DNA from: Eupeodes corollae
Taxonomy: Eukaryota > Arthropoda > Insecta > Diptera > Syrphidae
Assembly: GCF_945859685.1 (NCBI RefSeq)
Contig: NC_079147.1
Span: forward strand, 17,773,289-17,837,288
Direction: 5' to 3'
DNA length: 64,000 nucleotides
The notes under the pieces are model-generated. The model saw only the letters and a program-made list of their open reading frames with translations. It made no database searches and was not told the origin of the DNA. The translations under genes and the position numbers were made by a program. Positions 1 through 10,953 of the stretch are shown here, one piece after another. Each line of letters starts with the position of its first letter. The stretch's first letter is position 1.

Positions 1-144
1 TTACAAGCTCATTTAATTCCGACCAAACAGCATTGTACAATGGGGAATAAAAACTGCGTGGAATTTAATGCTTCGAAAACCCAATGCTGTCGTCTTTAAA
101 GCGTGATAAGCCTCTGTTGCCATTATCCATGGATGGTACTTGCA

Positions 145-1006
145 TCAAGGAGACTGGACATATCGATATTCTTGGTATGTGTACCACCAACCAACTCTTG
201 TGGAACGATCACATTCGCGATGTCGCAAAAAATGACGCAAAATGTTGAGGGTTTCTAATGCAAGATACGTTTCTTCCCCTCTGATCTGTCTGTTATCTAC
301 AAGGCTTATATACATCCTAAGTATAACTCCCATATCTGGGCAACTTACATAAGCCTCTTGGACAGTATTGAACGTAGAGCATTTAGATTGATTGGTGATG
401 ATATCATCATTGGATAATTAACTTCAAGCGACGCACGTTAAAGATCATATCGTGATCATCATTAAGTCATAAAGTTTCTTGTGTCACCCTCTTTTACTGT
501 TATTTAAATAGTTTATGCATAAAAGAAATAGCCAGCTGAATTTCTTCCCTTAAAACAGTTCAAATGCAATACTCGCGCTTCTAGGAATGCTCATCAGTAA
601 ACCTTCGGGCCCAATTTCGGTCGTTATGTCAAGTACAAAGATTCATTCTTTAGCCGTACTACGCGAATGTGGAATGCCTTACCGCATTCTGTCTTTTACA
701 GCCAAGGGAACGCTCAATCTACTCCATAGACAAAAAGCTACAAGACGGTTTCCTTTCCTTAACCTGTTTATTTCCATCTAAATTTGCAAAATAAGATTTG
801 ATCTCTCAAAATTTGTTATGACAGCCCTCGTATTCTTTTCTGGGCCGGCCCCAAATTTCCCACTAATCCGGTCTTACGAACAATTCAGCCCTGTGCGGCT
901 ACTCGTTAAGAGGGCAGCGCTTCAATTTTACAATTTCGTTTTATTTATGAAAGCGGAAAATACGTTGGTCAGTTTGGATAAAAGTACCTACCTACATACC
1001 TACGTC
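145..1006 (+). pseudogene. Decayed non-LTR retrotransposon (LINE) reverse-transcriptase C-terminus and 3' end
   Basis: Three stretches on the plus strand read as the end of a LINE ORF2. Around 165-245 is LWNDHIRDVAKNDAKC, ending in a stop. Around 277-417 is PSDLSVIYKAYIHPKYNSHI, followed by SLLDSIERRAFRLIGDD. Around 616-729 is KDSFFSRTTRMWNALPHSVF. They lie in order but in different frames, so there are at least two frameshifts plus stops. Such motifs follow the catalytic palm in Jockey/CR1-type LINEs and are typical of the last 200 residues. The stretch ends in a short tetranucleotide tail of TACC repeats at 985-1003, which probably marks the element 3' end. Everything upstream (endonuclease, palm) is missing, so the copy is 5' truncated. 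The exact clade is not assignable. Confidence 0.7.
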
Positions 1007-2450
1007 AAAAATAAAAACAGTGCTTAAAAATTGAATCGAAAAAAAATAAAAATATTATTTCAAGTGAAACCAATTTTCTGTTGAATTGTGAGTTGTTGGA
1101 ATAACCGTTCTTGGATTTTGTATTTTAAAAACTTTTTTTTCACATTTTGTTTTATTTTTAATTTTTTTTAATAACTTTTGTAAGGACTTGAATTTGAATT
1201 TCGAGGCCGTATTGGGAGCATGTGGAGGAGGGCGAACGAACAATTTATGAAGGAGTGAGTTATGTTTTTAAATGACCAAACACAGGTATAAACGCAGTTA
1301 TATATGAATTTACATTATTTAACATAAAAACAGAATATCAGAATATAATTTTATAGATATACCTCCCTCCTCTAGGCCGCATGGAACAGAACATTGTGTG
1401 CAAAATATGAAAACTGTTTGAATTGGCCACTTGACTGGATTAAAAAAAAAACACTGGCCATTGAGGTTTTTGAATGGAATTCAGTTTTTTATATTTTTTG
1501 TTTTCAATTCGATAACATTTTTCCAAATGAACCATTTTAGAAGTGTGCCACCCACTCTGCTACTTTTATATAATAATAACCTACTATAGTACTTTTATAT
1601 GCAAAAAGGACGAGGAAATGGTTTCTTTTTCTATTATTGAAATTTTGAAATAAATGTGAATATTTTTGTATTTCTTTTGTGTGAAATATAAATTGCACAA
1701 AATGTTAACATTTTTATATAATTTAAATTGGATTTTTACATACAATAAATGTAAAACGAAATTTCATATGCAAAAATACTTTTTAACATGTTTTAAACTC
1801 AAGGGTTTTCAAAATAACCTATACTCATAAAAAAAAGTTACAAAGGTGAAATGTAAGTATATTTTTGGCTACATCCAAATAATGAGAATAAAATGCTGAG
1901 ATAGAAAAATACAATTCTAAGCGAATGGTATTTTTTTTGGCAACAACATAAGTGGATCATACAAAATATCAAAACTGAATGAAACAAATGGGTCATATAT
2001 TTCTAGAAAAGTTAACCTATTTTCTGGTTTTATTATACGAAAAGGTTTTTATAGTAACGAGTTATTTATCTAATTTTGATGTTTTACTTTCTGACTCTTC
2101 ACAAAATCACAAAAAAATATGCTGAAAATATGATATAAAGTTGTGACTCAAATATTTATGCAGGGTGATTTATTTCTAAATCAATGGCTATTTTGACATT
2201 GAAAGCTAAGTAGAAAAAGCTTCACAGTCTAGTCTCAGCCTTTAAGTAACTTTGAATTGGTTTTGATTAAAAAGAAACAGGATATTGTCAATCGGACAAA
2301 TGGACCACAGGGAGCAAGAATGCCATGCCAGGGAGGGCTTGATCTTTTTACATAAGAACGAGTTTTTAGGCAGACAAAATTTAAATAAATTCATGTGTAT
2401 TATTAAACCTTACATTAAAAGGGCTGAAGTGGCAATTGACTGTTGTGCAG
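1007..2450. other. AT-rich intergenic DNA, nothing recognised
   Basis: The short open frames here are low-complexity and unsupported. I see no conserved motif, RNA gene or repeat structure. Confidence 0.6.
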
Positions 2451-2531
2451 CAAAATATTGTCTAACTATTTAATTTTGACGAATCTTAAAATCTAAAAGC
2501 ATTCCAATATTTTAAACATTTTCTAAAGACG
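2451..2531. repeat. Left copy of 81-bp direct repeat flanking RTE copy A
   Basis: Aligns without gaps to 5646-5726 with about 8 mismatches in 81 bp. It ends exactly where the 3' side of RTE copy A begins, so it behaves as a long target-site duplication or a duplicated target. Confidence 0.8.
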
Positions 2532-5500
2532 TCTTCTCCCACCTGGTTTACGTCACCTGAGTCGCGGTCTTCCTCTACTGCGCAGTCCCTCGGGATTGGA
2601 TTCGAAGACCTTCCGGGCTGGAGCTTTGATGTCCATCCGCTCTACATGACCTAGCCATCTAAGCCGTTGGACTTTAATTCTGCAAACTATGTCAGTGTTG
2701 CTGTACAGCACGTACAGTTCGTCGTTATATTTTCTCCTCCATTCTCCATCTATGCGTACGGGACCAAAAATCACCCTAAGAATTTTTCTCTCAAAGCATC
2801 ATAAGACGCTCTCATCTTTCTTTGACAAGGTCCAGGCCTCAGCGCTATAAATGAGAACCGTGATGATGAGTGTCTTATAGATGGTGATTTTACATGTTCG
2901 AGAGAGGACTTTACTTCTCAATTGCCTTCTAAGTCCAAAGAAGCAGCGATTTGCAAGAGCTATTATTCGTTTGATTCCAGCGCTGGTGTCTTTGTCTGCA
3001 TTAACAGCGGTGCCTAGCTGTCCATGGTGACGTTTTGTCCAAGACGTCTTCGTTCAGTGTCCTTTTTTGATGACAGCATATACTTGGTCTTGCCCTCATT
3101 GACCACTAAACCCATCTTCTTCGCTTCCATCGCAATGCTCAAAAAACGCTCCACAATTATGTCAATATCATCTGCGTATCCGAGTAATTGGATGGACCTT
3201 TGGAAGATTGTGCCTCTAGTGTTGACGGTTGATATTTAAAAAGTCACATGACAGTGCATCGCTTTGTCTAAAACTTTTTTTGACATGAAATGCATCGGTA
3301 AGATCTTTTCCGACCTTGATAGAGCAGCGTGCATTCTCCATCGCATTCTGCACAAACCGATAAGTTTGACACGGATGCCAAAACTAGACATTGCTCGGTA
3401 GAGCTCTTCCCTATAGATGCTGTCATACGCGGCTTTAAAATCGATAAAGAGATGGTGGGTATCGATTTGAAGCTCCTGGGTTTTTTCCAAAATCTGCCGT
3501 AGTGTGAATATTTAGTCTAAAGTGGACTTTCCTGGTCTGAAGCAACACTGATAAGCACCTATCAGGTTGTTGACGAACGGCTTTAGACGTTCACATAATA
3601 TGGCGCTGTTTAGAGGGTCTCCTTTCTTACGTATCGGGCACACTATGCTGAGATTCCACTCATCGGGCATGTTTTCTTCCGACCATATTTTGCAGATAAG
3701 TTGCTTTGAATAGTTTGGCAGCGATGCCGTCAGCTCCAGCAGCTATGTTTGACTTAAGTTTAGATATAGCTATCTTCACTTCGTCAAGGTCGGGTAGGCG
3801 GAATTGTTTATCGGTTCGTCATCGCCGTTACATAATTTGGAGAAGTGATCTTTCCATATTCTCAGCATAGACTGCGGTTCTACTACGATGTTCCCCTGAT
3901 CGTCTTGAAAGGCTTCGGTTCGTGGCTGATTCCTTTGAGAGGTTTTTTTACCTTTTGGTAAAATTTACGAACCTCATTCCTGTTGTGACATCCCTCTATC
4001 TCTACTATCCCGCGCTTTTCGTGCTTTCTTTTTTTCCATCGTAGAAGCCGGTGTTCCCCTCTCCTCTTCTGCTCGTAGAGCTCGCGAGCATCTCTGGTCC
4101 TTCTGTACAGCGCCGTTTTCTGTGTATGTTGTTTCGCTGCGTTCGCTTGCCGGCATTCGTCGTCAAACCAGGGGTTTTGCTGTTGTGGCCCTGTCAAACC
4201 TAGCACTTCAGAGGCGGCATCTCTGATGGCTGCAAGGCAATGTTGCCACTGGTTTTCAATGCTTAATGCAGGAAGCATAGGACTCCTTAAGAGGTTATTA
4301 GAGACTCGATCGGAAAAGGACATGGCAGTCTCTTGCGATTGTAGCCGTCTAACGTAGAATCTTCTCACAGTACTTCCTTGTTTTGGTTTGGATTGGGATA
4401 TCCGTAGCCGTACCTTGGCTACAACGAGGTAGTGGTCCGAGTCAATGTTGGCCTCTCGGAATGTTCGGATGTCCTGCAAACTTTAGAAGTGTCGTGCTTC
4501 GATCGCAATGTGGTCAATCTGGTTGACGGTTGATTGATCAGGAGATTTCCATGTCCCCTTGTGGATATTAAGATGTGTTAACTGCGTACTAGCTACCAGA
4601 ACGTCTCGCCCCGCAGCGAAATCGATCAGCCTGAATCCATTGTCGGAGGTGGTGTCGTGCAGGCTGTATCTCCCGATTATGCCACCAAAGATGTCTTCTC
4701 TTCCTAGCTTGGCAAGAATTCACGGCACTGCTAGTATGTCTTGTCCAAGAGCTCGAAGAATATGTCTTTGGTGTCTTCATCTTTCTCCTCTGTTGGGGCA
4801 TGCGCGCATATTAGGCTTATGTTGGCGAATTTAGCCTTGATGCGGATTGTCGTGATGCGCTCGCTCACACTGTTGAAACTCAAGACTTTTTGCCTGAGCC
4901 TAGTTCCAACAAAAAATCCACACCCAAATAGACGCTGTCTTTGTTCTCCGTAGTAGATATCGCAGTCTTTTAGTTTGCCTTTGCCCGGTCCATCCCATCG
5001 CACTTCTTGGATGGCTGTAATATCTGCCTTGCAGCAGTTTAGGGCTTCCGCTAATTATTCGGCTGCACGTGGTCTGTTAAGGGACCTAACATTCCACGTA
5101 CATATCCAAAGTTCGTTGTCCTTATTTCGTTTGCGTGGGTTGTCAACAGTGAATCCGTCCGTATCCGAGGCTTGTTGGTGCTTCGAAACTATGATGTTTT
5201 TACGTGGCCAGGAAGTCACCATAACGGCACAACCCCCAACCTGGAGGGCCAGATCCTTAGTATAACTTCAAGGAAGGGGAGCCGAATAAACTGCTCCTTA
5301 CAGGCCTGGGCTCCAAATATGTCGAAGAAGCCCTATAAGGTGTTCACTAAGTAGTTCAACCTTACTGGAACTGTAGACGCCACCGTTGATTCCATCTCGT
5401 GAATTCCTCCGCTGCCGTCTGGATAAGGAGAGGTGCCTTAGTGGAAACACCTCTCCCCACCTCTCTCGTTTGCTGCCCCCAACAACTTTTCACTGGGGTT

Positions 5501-5645
5501 GGAACCCAATCTCCAGTTGAGGTACTAGGCACCCGTTGTTCACCACGTGGAGGTGAGAGTAAGAGTTGATATACAGAGGTTGGTTTTAAGAAAAACCTGT
5601 GGACGCTTGTGTCCTCTTGAATGCACATGTCTACCATTTGAACAT
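2530..5645 (-). mobile_element. RTE-like non-LTR retrotransposon, copy A (3'-truncated, degraded)
   Basis: Read on the minus strand this is a near full-length RTE-like LINE. Its 5' end is TGTTCAAATGGTAGACATG at about 5645, shared with copies E and F. The 5' leader covers roughly 5215-5645. The apurinic-type endonuclease follows at about 4450-5200 (MRWDGPGK, TIRIKAKFANISLICAHAPTE). Then come the basic linker (3883-4479, DSDHYLVVAKV near its start), reverse transcriptase (about 3230-3800, HHLFIDFKAAYDSIYREELY) and the C-terminal GHVERM region at 2553-2774. The frame is broken many times. The segment holding the catalytic GDFN loop of the endonuclease is deleted near 4715-4735. The last 125 bp or so and the TAAG tail seen in copies B and C are missing. 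It is flanked by 81-bp direct repeats. Confidence 0.9.
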
Positions 5646-5726
5646 CAAAATATTGTCTAACTATTTCATTTTGACGAATCTTAAAACCTGAAAGCATTCC
5701 CATATTTCAAAAGTTTTCTAAACACG
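5646..5726. repeat. Right copy of 81-bp direct repeat flanking RTE copy A
   Basis: Partner of 2451-2531. It starts immediately after the 5' terminal bases of copy A. Confidence 0.8.
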
Positions 5727-6115
5727 CATTACTTGAAATCTAAAATAAAATAGTTTAGTGAGGTTTTGGTGCATTTTATGCAGAAATATTAGAAATTATG
5801 TTAAAACGTCAATAAAATGCAAAAGTTTACCAGAAAAATTAGATCTTTTCTCCTTTTGAAGAATTTTGCCGGCCTTTTTTTCGAATTTTCTTCCGACGCA
5901 ATTTTCGGGGGTCTAGTGTTACTACCATTTTCAGTCTGCTTTGTGCCTACTCGTAGAAAACAAATTCCATAAAGGTGTATCAATGCACATATTTTCTCTC
6001 AAAATTAAAAACAAACTTAAATTGGGAAGAAACTATGGTGTGGCTTTCACAAATTACATGTGGCAGAATTTCTTCACACTTCCATTTTCAAGCGATTTAC
6101 ATATTTTATATTAAA
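5727..6115. other. Unannotated AT-rich spacer
   Basis: No coding or repeat signal recognised between the copy A flank and the Helitron terminus. Confidence 0.5.
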
Positions 6116-6278
6116 CTAGCGGCCCGGTACGTGCTTCTCTACTTATAAGGCATAATAATACAAAATATTTTAAATTGCTAGCTATTTAAAAGTCCAAATG
6201 AAGTAGTTTTAATATTATTTTTAACAGCAAAGAATTAAAACTAAAAAATAAAAAAGAATTGGGTACTCTTACTATGGG

Positions 6279-6281
6279 TTA
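6279..6281. repeat. TTA target-site duplication, left, of Harbinger element
   Basis: TTA directly precedes the left inverted terminus GGGTGTATT. The same TTA follows the right terminus at 8709-8711. Three-base T-A-rich duplications are the hallmark of PIF/Harbinger integration. Confidence 0.8.
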
Positions 6282-6599
6282 GGGTGTATTCATAAACTTC
6301 AGCCTAACTAAGAACTGCGTTATCTGCAAACATAAAACAAATCTTCGATAGATCTAACCTAGTCGAACTGCAGTACCTACCGTTCATAAACGTCAGACTG
6401 TCGTCAGCGTTGTGCAGATTGTGCAGCTGAATTTGTTTGGCTGCAGAAAGAGCGGGAAGAATATAAAATAATTTGTACAATAACAAGAAGGACGAACCGG
6501 CTGACAAGTAAACAATATAAGTAATGGCAAATATTTTGTTAATTTTTATATAAAAATAATTTAAATTATTGTTTTTAAAGGGATGATGAAAGTATTGTG

Positions 6600-7135
6600 T
6601 GGACAACTAACCACATTAAACTTTTAGTTACTAAACGAATAAGCATGGAGATGGAATTCAATGCTGGAAAGAAGAAAAAAAGTACATTGTGGAGGACGCT
6701 TCTATCTGGAATAAAAGAAATCGATCCATTTTTCGATATTAGAGTCGATGATGCAAAAAAAATTTGAGAACATGATGACTACCTATAAACGAATCAAGAA
6801 GAGAAACAAGAAATCAGGGCGTGAAGCAACGTGGAAGACATAGCGTGTCTCCGCCACAACAACTGCCTTGTTCTACATCAGCATTTCCAACGGAGAGCAA
6901 TACGTTGTCATCTGTTGTAGAAGAAGCAGAATTGGATGACGAAATAATTTCTGAAACGAAGCCCAAACGCAAAAATGAAGACGAACTTCTTGCGTTTTTG
7001 AAGAAGGAATCAGACAAAGACGATTTGAAGCACCAGGAGCTCGTTACCATCGAGAGAGAAAAAATTGAAATCGATAAACGCCGGTTGGAGCTTATAAAAA
7101 GTCTCCAGGAATCTTTAATGAATCTTTCTAAGTGA
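6600..7135 (+). pseudogene. Harbinger accessory Myb/SANT-like DNA-binding protein, frameshifted
   Basis: The frame starts around 6602 with WTTNHIKLLVTKR and runs through KKKKSTLWRTLLSGIKEID to a stop near 6770. It continues in a second frame as KKFENMMTTYKRIKKRNKKS to about 6840, then in a third as the C-terminal part to the stop at 7133-7135. The tryptophans and the run ending YKRIKKRNKKSG match the trihelix Myb/SANT-like fold encoded beside PIF/Harbinger transposases, where the protein helps bring the transposase to DNA and into the nucleus. The C-terminal 60 residues are highly charged and likely a coiled coil (LKKESDKDDLKHQELVTIE). Two frameshifts make it non-functional as it stands. An upstream start codon is not fixed: the first in-frame ATG is at 6645, inside the domain. 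Confidence 0.7.
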
Positions 7136-7284
7136 AAAAACCTATTTATCTAATTTAATATTACTACTTTTTAATTTTGTTAAACTATTTTTAGTTCTGT
7201 TTTGTTTTTGCTTGTTATTTGTTATCGTTGATGTAAAGAAGTACAATTTTTAGTTAAATTGTATTGTTTTATTAAAATAAATAT

Positions 7285-8290
7285 TTATGAAGAAAACAGC
7301 AAAGCAATTTGATTTCGCTTCTGCTTTGCTTCTTCGTTAGTGGACGGATTGTTTTGATTATGGTCATGTTGCTCGGTCTCATCAGTTTCTCAGTTCAAAG
7401 TTTCAAAAACTTCTTCTACGAGTCCGTCTTTATCGATAATAATATTGTGTAAAACGATGCAAGCCATAACAGTATATTTTAAATATTGCAATTTTTTGAG
7501 ACGTATTTAAAGATTCTTAATTTTTTTTTCAATCTGCCAAACGCCTGTTCAATATAGACCCTGGTGGAACTATGAATGAAGTTAAATTTTCTTTCCATAG
7601 AACGGTACGGGACAAGAGGGTATGTTTTTAATGGGTACGCTGAATCGCCTAAAATGTATCCTTCGTCTACAACATCCTTGGAGTTAGCTCTTAATTTTTT
7701 TCCGATTGGACTGCTTTCCCAAACATTAGCATCATGACAAGTTCCAGGAAACCCAAAAAAAAACATCGATACATTTTTGGTTGCTATCACAAATTGCCTT
7801 TAAAAATTTAGGTATTTTAAGATTAATTTAAGAAATTTCAAATAAATAAACAAAAACTTTTACCTGGAGATTGCTCGAACAAACTCCATTTTTACTATAG
7901 TAGCTTACTTTGTCGTCTGAAGGAGAGGGAATGGGTATGTGACTCCCATCTACACAACCGACGACAAAAGGAATTGGATCCTTCGCAAGCTCTGAAAACT
8001 TTCCATGGTTTTTTTGCGTGCGAGTGTATTTGAAGGTCATTTTATAAACTTGTTTCTCAATTGAAACAAAAGTTTAATTACTTGCACAAAATAACTAAAT
8101 GCTGTCCCTTGCCCAAACATTAAAGAGATTCGAAAGTTCTCTGAAACAGGAACCATTAGCTAATTTCCACAAGGTAAGAGACAAAGCCAATTTTAACTCC
8201 ACTTTCGGTCGACCAGTTTGTTTTGTTTTCCACAATATTTTCAACTCGTCTTCAACAAACTATGGAAATTAACATTTAAATTTTGTATAT
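7285..8290 (-). pseudogene. PIF/Harbinger DDE transposase, with probable introns and frameshifts
   Basis: On the minus strand the order is as follows. The N-terminal helix region at about 8110-8290 contains LANGSCFRELSNLFNV. The first catalytic Asp is in FVVGCVDGSHIPIPSP (about 7915-7960). GFPGTCHDANVW lies around 7720-7750. The second Asp is in ILGDSAYPL (about 7635-7660) and the Glu in YIEQAFGRLKKKLRIF (about 7515-7555). The C-terminal MACIVLHNIIIDKDG then runs to a stop at 7285-7287. This is the DDE nuclease of PIF/Harbinger. Between 7790 and 7863 a GT...AG interval interrupts the frame after SNLQ and fits an intron of about 70 bp. A run of nine A at 7755-7763 (plus strand) shifts the frame by one base, and another shift lies near 7490. 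All three catalytic residues survive. Confidence 0.85.
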
Positions 8291-8708
8291 TGTATAATAA
8301 TCACAAAGAAGCTTACATTGAATGTGGACCTCGACATCCTACGGAGTATATCGCCAGGATACACTGAAATCACGTTCATGAAGAATGCATTTTTTGGCAA
8401 TATGCGATAATTTTTTACGCTTAAAAATTATTTCGTTATAATTTAAATTTTATTTTTTCTTTGCACGATATTTGTGCCAATTATAATTTTCCTTTCTTTT
8501 TCGTTAAACAAATCAAAAATCAAGTTCAACAAATTTTGTTTGCAGCCATTTTTCTGTGACGTTTATGAACTCTGTTTACATACAAATCGGACTAAGTCAG
8601 ACCTTTTTGTTTACTGCAGACATTCTGCATTGGGAGTGCGTTCACAAATGCATCAGAAAAGAAATGCGATTGTACTAGCGCAGATTTTCTGCGTTAATAA
8701 ATACACCC

Positions 8709-9066
8709 TTAGTCTAAAACATTTGGATAAACAATATTTTTTGTTTTTCCATTTTCAGCATGAATAAATAAAAAGTTGGCGGTACCAACTCTGACACAGG
8801 GAACATAAAGTTGGCCATGTGAAAAACATGATTCCTCGGAATTGACATCACAAATGTGAAATGTTTGTCCTTGGGCTTTATTTATGGAAATCGCAAATGA
8901 TAAATCGCACAGGATATTGTAATCTTTTGAATTCAAATGGCATATCAGTGCGAATCATAGGGATACGCGGTATCAAACACACTTTTCCTTTTGATTTACC
9001 AGTTAAGATTGCAGCTTTAATCAAATTTGGCAATAACTTTTTCACTGCCAATCTGGAGCTATTACC
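8709..9066 (-). pseudogene. Helitron helicase, C-terminal part (downstream of LINE insertion)
   Basis: On the minus strand from 9066: NSSRLAVKKLLPNLIKAA, then LIPRIPMIRTDMPFEFKRLQ, then after a one-base shift near 8895 FAISINKAQGQTFHICDV, CFSHGQLYVPCVRVG and KTKNIVYPNVLD, with stop TAA at 8709-8711. These are the last motifs of the Pif1-type SF1B helicase of Helitrons, which unwinds DNA during rolling-circle transposition. In CVRVG, the usual SRVG arginine finger region is altered (S to V before R). The other half of the gene lies at 14388-15290 beyond the LINE. Confidence 0.9.
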
Positions 9067-9082
9067 TACACAGTTTTGGGGG
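9067..9082. repeat. 16-bp target-site duplication, 5' copy, of Jockey-type LINE
   Basis: TACACAGTTTTGGGGG here is repeated identically at 14372-14387. Keeping one copy restores a continuous Helitron helicase frame across the join. Confidence 0.95.
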
Positions 9083-9293
9083 GTGTACGATTACTTCATG
9101 CGAACAGACGTGTGCTCAGTGATCTAAAGTCTTGCATTGGAACTTTGTACCAATTTTGACGGCAAAAGCCGCAAAAGAAATTTTGCAGAATTCGTTTTTA
9201 TTTATATTACGAAAGTGACTTTTGAACTAAAAAAATAAGTGAAAATTCAGAAAAACAATTCCCAGCATTTATGCTGGGCCCATAAATAGTGAT

Positions 9294-10953
9294 TTGCCTA
9301 TTGCACTAAGTGAAACACGTGAACTAATTGACACTTCAAATGTAGCTCTCTTAAATCAAAGAGCTAATATAAACTCTCTTGACTCACAAGAAGCTGGTAA
9401 GCAACTCATTTCTAGTATGAACTCTATCAAATCAAAGAGAGGTGAAAATGGTTCACCAATAAAAACTAAGAACCGTGAACATCAATCCGAAACCGGAGTG
9501 ATGTTAGCAAATACTAATAATTTAAATGATGAATCTATGGAGGTTGGCACTGTGGAGCATTATCCTCAATGGTCGACTGTCATAAATAAACTGAAACGCT
9601 CTGCCAACAGCTTTCAATCAATCTCTGAAAAAAGAATAAAACACTATACCAATAGCAGTGAGTCACCATCTAGCTCTCACTTGCAGCAACCAAACCTGTC
9701 GTTATCGAGCAACAGATTTGCTCCTTTGGCTGAATCACCAGAGAATTACATTCCTCCCTCGATTTATGACAAAAAAACCAGAGATAAAAACACTCAACTC
9801 ATTTACAATGATACGACTTCAACTCATCGCGAAGCTGCTCTTCAATCAACCGATCTTGATCATAACTCTTTTATAAAAAATGTAAACAATTCAAATTTCT
9901 GTCCGCCTGTATTTATTTTTGGCGCCAATTGTGCTCTTCTTACTGATCTTATTAAACTTGCTGCAGCCGAATGTAATATTTCTAATTTAATACATAAATT
10001 TGTTAATATGGGGTATAGGAAGACAAAGGTTTATGTGAATAATTCAACTGTTCACAAATTAATTATAGATCGATTGCGTGATACAGGTATCGGTGCATTT
10101 TCCTTCTCTCCAAAAGATACGAAGAAGGTTTCTATAATGCTCAAGGGTCTTGATGGAGACACTCCCATCGATGAAATTAAAAAATCTTTAGAACAAATGG
10201 TTCCAAACATTAAAATTAGTAAAATAACACCATTTGTTACATCACGTTGCAAAGAATTAAATTTAAAATTAAATATGTTTCTCGTGCAGCTTGAAGTTCG
10301 GGACTCAATTAAGGATTTAACATGTGTGAATTTTTTACTTCGTCAAAGGGTTTTTTGGGAAAAGAAAATCAATCGTACGGCAGTGATTCGCTGCATTAGA
10401 TGTCAGCGGTTTGGACACTCTTGGGAATGTTGTGCTTATTATATGAGATGTTTGGTTTGCGGTGAATCCCACGATTCTGCTGAATGCATTAAAGCATCTA
10501 AAGAGCGTAGAGCAAAAAATGAGGAATTACCTCCAGCTAAATGTGTTAATTGCGGTGAGGTTGGACATGCAGCTAGTTATCAGGGATGCCCTGCATACCT
10601 AAAATATAGGGAAAAAAAAACTAACATCTATCCATAATGCTAGACAAAAGGCAAATTCAAACAGAGCTATTGTGAAAGATTCAATTTCTAAATTCACAAA
10701 CACCAATATTTCTTTCGCCGAAAAGGCAAAAAGCTCTATGCGAAATACGAATTCTCAGAAGCAAGTATTTAATAATAGGCAGGAAAAAGGTGATCTGAAC
10801 GAATTTTTGAATGAAGCTAAAAATCTGTTCAACATCTCATTTAAGGATCTTTTAGTCAAAATAAGACAGTTTTGGCCAACATACCAACAATTACAAAGTA
10901 AGGAGGAAAAAATGTTTTCTTACCTTAACTTTGAAGCTTCTATTGTAACATAA
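9294..10953 (+). pseudogene. LINE ORF1, gag-like nucleic-acid-binding protein with three zinc knuckles
   Basis: The first 447 codons are open from an ATG-like region at 9294 to 10637. A one-base shift in the A-run at about 10612-10620 then moves the frame, which stays open to TAA at 10951-10953. Domains in order: a long, polar, low-complexity N-terminus (residues 1-210), the Jockey-type gag middle domain (about 215-355), and three CCHC/CCHC-like knuckles between about residues 360 and 440 (CIRCQRFGHSWEC, CLVCGESHDSAEC, CVNCGEVGHAASYQGC). The frame beyond the shift adds about 110 residues. Gag-like ORF1 proteins coat LINE RNA. The annotated first codon may not be the true start: the frame is open from the last upstream stop and no canonical ATG context was decisive. 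Confidence 0.9.

Larger units (their letters stand above)
6282..8708. mobile_element. PIF/Harbinger DNA transposon, complete ends, 2.4 kb
   Basis: The termini are inverted repeats: GGGTGTATTCATAAAC at 6282 and, read from the right end inwards, GGGTGTATTTATTAAC. TTA duplications flank both ends. A perfect 14-bp subterminal inverted repeat, GTTCATAAACGTCA, lies at 6382-6395 with its partner at 8557-8570. Inside are the two genes this superfamily carries, arranged convergently: a Myb/SANT-like protein (plus strand, 6600-7135) and the DDE transposase (minus strand, 7285-8290). Both are frameshifted. The element sits in a Helitron exactly at the helicase stop codon. Confidence 0.9.

Noticed and set aside
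1055..1243. Lysine-rich 62-codon frame on the minus strand
   Set aside because: Its residues come from poly(T)/poly(A) tracts; low complexity.
8861..9127. 88-codon plus-strand frame
   Set aside because: Antisense to the Helitron C-terminus, and it runs across the LINE insertion junction.
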